Assembly (NCBI GenBank): GCA_027348755.1
Contig: DAIEOU010000021.1
Span: 1 to 7,016, forward strand
Direction of reading: 5' to 3'
Length of the DNA stretch: 7,016 bases
Origin: an archaeon
Lineage (GTDB): Archaea; Nanobdellota; Nanobdellia; Pacearchaeales; GW2011-AR1
Below are positions 4,857 to 7,016 of this stretch, piece by piece (position 1 is the stretch's first letter; the number at the start of each line of letters is the position of its first letter). A program made the translations under genes and the position numbers. The notes below the pieces were generated by a model that had not been told where the DNA came from, made no database searches, and was given only the letters and a program-made list of their open reading frames with translations.

Positions 4857-6672
4857 TTATTTTTTTTGCAGATTTGAATATTGCTTTTGAATCTATTTCA
4901 TATGCAGTAAGAAGTTCATCCTTCGTACCTGAATGAGGTATTTTTTTTACTGAAAGGCATGATATTTTTGCTCCCGTTCCAGACAATGCTGATGAAAGTA
5001 ACTCGCCTATTCCTCCTTCAGTATAATGATCTTCTGCAACAACAAGTTTATTCCCATGCTCAGAAACAAACTTTCTGAATTTTTCTGAGTTGAATGGCTT
5101 TATGCAGTATATATCTAGTACTGAAGCATTGATGCCTTTTTCAGCAAGAGAGTGTGAAGCTTTTAGAGCTTCTGGCAAAGTTATACCTGCAGCTGCAATT
5201 ACAAGAGAGTCATTATCAGTTTTATGTATAATGTTAAACTCCCCAATTTCAAATTTTTCATTTCCTGAATATATTAAGGGACTTTTTGGACGGGTTGTCC
5301 TTATGTAGTTTATTCCTGAATGATTCTTGTAAGCTAGTTCTACAAGTTTCTCTGTGGATATTGCATCACAAGGATAAAGAACAGTTGAATTGGGAATAGA
5401 CCTGAACATTGATATATCCTCTAGTCCCATTTGTGAAGGACCATCCTCGCCTATAGAACAACCTGCATGACTTCCACATATGACAAATGATGCTCCAGAG
5501 AGTGCAGACATCCTTATCTGGTCGTGAGCTCTGCTTAGAAAAGCTGAAAAACTTGAGGCAAAAACTCTATGTCCCTTCACAGCTAAACCTAAAGAAGTGC
5601 TTATCATGTTCTGTTCAGCTATATACATCTCGAGAAATTGTTTAGGGAGAATTTTTTTAACAGAATCTGCATGAGTTGAATTGCTAACTTCTGCGTCTAG
5701 TACAAGAGTATAGGGATTTGAAGAAGCTATTCTTCTTAATGCGTTTCCGTATGCTTCGCGAGTTGAATACTGTTCAGCCTTAGAGTATTCAGTTTTTTCA
5801 GAATGTACTTCAGTTATTCTTCTTACACGACTTTTTTCAGGCTTATTTATATGTATATTAACAATTTCAGGTATATTAAGCTCTTTTAGAGCGTTCTGAA
5901 GCTCTGTGGCATTCAAAGCTCGGCCATGCCATCCTTCTTTTCCTTCAATGAAAGATACTCCTTTTCCTTTTATTGTATCTGCTATGATTACATGCGGTCC
6001 TTCACTCTTCTTTCTTAAGGCTGTTAGAATCTGTCTTACATCATGTCCATCTATAACGCTAACGTCCCATCCAAATGCTTCAAATCTTTTTCTATATGCA
6101 TGTGTGTTATGCCCAAGCATTGTTGGACCTCTTTGTCCTAGTCCATTAACGTCAATTATGGCTGTAAGATTGTTTAGGCCATAACGCACTGCAAGCTGTG
6201 CAGCTTCCCAAACCTGCCCTTCAGCACATTCGCTGTCTCCAAGAAGAACAAACGTTCTGTATTTTCTTTTTTGTATCTGCGCGGCAAGAGCCATTCCAAT
6301 TCCAACAGATAGGCCTTGTCCCAAAGATCCTGAGGCAACTTTTACCCATGGAAGCGCGGAAGGCATTGGATGTCCTTCTAAAGGGCTGTGAAACTGTCGC
6401 AAGTGTAGGAGCTCAGAGCGAATGCAGCCAGCTCTTTTCAGAGAAGCATAAAGCAAAGGAGCCGCATGACCCTTGCTTAAAACAAATTCATCATTATCGG
6501 GATTATTATGATCATGTATATCGTATTTCATCTCGCTGAAGAACAATGCTGCTACTATATCTGCTGCTGACAAACACGACGTGGGATGTCCACTTCCTGC
6601 TGCACTAGTAGATTCGAGAACGTCACGTCGAAGAAGCGTTGCTATACCCTTTATATCTTTTATTTCCACCAT
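4849..6672 (-). CDS. tkt: Transketolase, single-chain, animal-like type
   Basis: Thiamine-diphosphate enzyme moving two-carbon units between pentose, triose, tetrose and hexose phosphates. All three regions are in one 607-residue chain. PP domain: SAAGSGHPTS (23-32), SKGHA (66-70), GSLGQG (115-120), the cofactor motif GDSE to IDVN (145-176, Asp146 and Asn176 as metal ligands) and WHG (248-250). Pyr domain from about 300: TREAYG (304-309), IAEQN with catalytic Glu353, SHAGCSIGEDGPSQM (401-415) and RTTRP (458-462). C-terminal domain from about 475, with AEDHYTEGGIGE (546-557). Length, short linker and motif wording resemble human transketolase more than the ~660-residue E. coli type, and many archaea instead split the enzyme into two subunits. 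GDS replaces the common GDG, a tolerated variant. Own TATA box lies 32 bases upstream. Partners are rpiB and rpe nearby. Confidence 0.96.
   Translation of the reverse strand: MVEIKDIKGIATLLRRDVLESTSAAGSGHPTSCLSAADIVAALFFSEMKYDIHDHNNPDNDEFVLSKGHAAPLLYASLKRAGCIRSELLHLRQFHSPLEGHPMPSALPWVKVASGSLGQGLSVGIGMALAAQIQKRKYRTFVLLGDSECAEGQVWEAAQLAVRYGLNNLTAIIDVNGLGQRGPTMLGHNTHAYRKRFEAFGWDVSVIDGHDVRQILTALRKKSEGPHVIIADTIKGKGVSFIEGKEGWHGRALNATELQNALKELNIPEIVNIHINKPEKSRVRRITEVHSEKTEYSKAEQYSTREAYGNALRRIASSNPYTLVLDAEVSNSTHADSVKKILPKQFLEMYIAEQNMISTSLGLAVKGHRVFASSFSAFLSRAHDQIRMSALSGASFVICGSHAGCSIGEDGPSQMGLEDISMFRSIPNSTVLYPCDAISTEKLVELAYKNHSGINYIRTTRPKSPLIYSGNEKFEIGEFNIIHKTDNDSLVIAAAGITLPEALKASHSLAEKGINASVLDIYCIKPFNSEKFRKFVSEHGNKLVVAEDHYTEGGIGELLSSALSGTGAKISCLSVKKIPHSGTKDELLTAYEIDSKAIFKSAKKIIN
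4860..4867 (+). terminator. Candidate T-tract terminator of the IMPDH-like gene
   Basis: Eight consecutive T residues begin 4 nt after the stop codon, and a second T8 run follows at 4941-4948. Both fall where the oppositely oriented tkt encodes lysine pairs. This fits hairpin-independent archaeal termination on T-tracts. Confidence 0.45.
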
Positions 6673-6700
6673 CTTTTCTCTTTATACGACGGCAAACGGC

Positions 6701-6708
6701 TTTTTATA
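6701..6708 (-). promoter_or_regulatory. TATA box of tkt
   Basis: On the minus strand the sequence is TATAAAAA (within GCTATAAAAAGCC), centred about 32 bases before ATG 6672. The predicted start of transcription leaves a leader of roughly 7 nt. It sits in the 43-bp gap after the upstream gene, so tkt can be transcribed independently. A nearer TATAAA at 6681-6686 is too close to the start codon to serve. Confidence 0.65.
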
Positions 6709-6715
6709 GCTTATC

Positions 6716-7016
6716 CTACCTCAAGTTTTCAAAATACTCTCTTTGTACTTTTTCAACTAATCTTCTGTCTAAAGTTACTGTTACGACCATCTTTCTTTTT
6801 ACTTCACCTTCCAAGTATGGTTGTACCAATTTCATTGCAGATTTTAGGTTAACGTAGGCCATCTTTCTTCTTCCAAACCATCTTAGGCCATATTCAGTCG
6901 AGCCCATAATCTCAAGATTGTCTTTTCTATCTAAATTAAAATAGTTATGTGCTACATCATGTACTGAGCTTATTGTAAAGCTTCTTGGCTTGGAACATTG
7001 CAATTTAAGTATTTGC
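6716..7016 (-). CDS. Unrecognised protein, C-terminal part (runs off window)
   Basis: The frame is open from the stop at 6716-6718 to the window's right edge, so this is the 3' part of a longer gene. The only in-window start is a TTG at 7003, and the codons before it (encoding Q-I-L-K) remain open, so I do not take TTG as the true start. The visible ~100 residues are basic, with no membrane segment. Features include EYGLRWFGRRKMAY (about 37-50 counted from the TTG), PYLEG (62-66) and a charged C-terminal helix. The W...PYL...K pattern is loosely reminiscent of the C-terminal part of LAGLIDADG-type domains, but this is too weak for a call. It is oriented like tkt and ends 43 bp upstream of it. 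Confidence 0.6.
   Translation of the reverse strand, partial: QILKLQCSKPRSFTISSVHDVAHNYFNLDRKDNLEIMGSTEYGLRWFGRRKMAYVNLKSAMKLVQPYLEGEVKRKMVVTVTLDRRLVEKVQREYFENLR

Noticed and set aside
6198..6539. 113-codon plus-strand open frame antisense to tkt
   Set aside because: It is a shadow of the highly conserved transketolase N-terminal domain, with no motif of its own.
6716..7003. Complete 95-aa gene starting at TTG 7003
   Set aside because: The reading frame continues open to the window edge, so a partial longer gene is more likely than a TTG-started small one.
1..7016. A novel defence or mobile system
   Set aside because: All intact genes but one are recognisable central metabolism, the small unknown shows no nuclease, toxin or integrase motifs, and there are no terminal repeats, CRISPR repeats or transposase fragments.

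Overview
The window looks like a compact, AT-rich archaeal chromosome segment, possibly from the DPANN radiation; this placement is an inference. Four things support an archaeon. Four of the six genes with a visible 5' end have a TATA-box-like element 20-37 bases upstream of the start, which implies leaderless or very short-leader transcripts. The phosphoglycerate kinase is of the archaeal type. T-tracts lie just past gene ends. Arg codons are mostly AGA/AGG and Ile is often ATA. Against this background, the GAPDH (class I, bacterial/eukaryotic type) and the full-length, animal-like transketolase are not the usual archaeal forms, suggesting mosaic ancestry.

Layout, left to right. 1-90: promoter/leader of the first operon, with an inverted repeat and a Shine-Dalgarno motif. 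91-1147 (+): ribose-5-phosphate isomerase B overlapping ribulose-phosphate 3-epimerase. 1154-3330 (-): gap-pgk operon with an ATGA overlap, convergent with the epimerase and separated from it by 6 bp. 3375-3707 (-): small unrecognised protein. 3708-3791: divergent promoter region with two TATA elements. 3792-4856 (+): IMPDH/GMP reductase-family protein lacking CBS domains. 4849-6672 (-): single-chain transketolase whose end overlaps the previous gene by 8 bp tail-to-tail. 6716-7016 (-): C-terminal part of an unrecognised gene that runs off the window.

Taken together the window holds most of a non-oxidative pentose phosphate pathway (RpiB, Rpe, transketolase; transaldolase not seen), the GAPDH-PGK step that handles the glyceraldehyde-3-phosphate it shares with glycolysis/gluconeogenesis, and a guanine-nucleotide enzyme downstream of ribose-5-phosphate/PRPP. 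Coding density is very high, and there is no non-coding stretch above 90 bp. I see no tRNA, rRNA, CRISPR, insertion sequence or defence system. The most interesting signals are unusual active-site residues in RpiB, Rpe, GAPDH and the IMPDH-like protein, not a new system.
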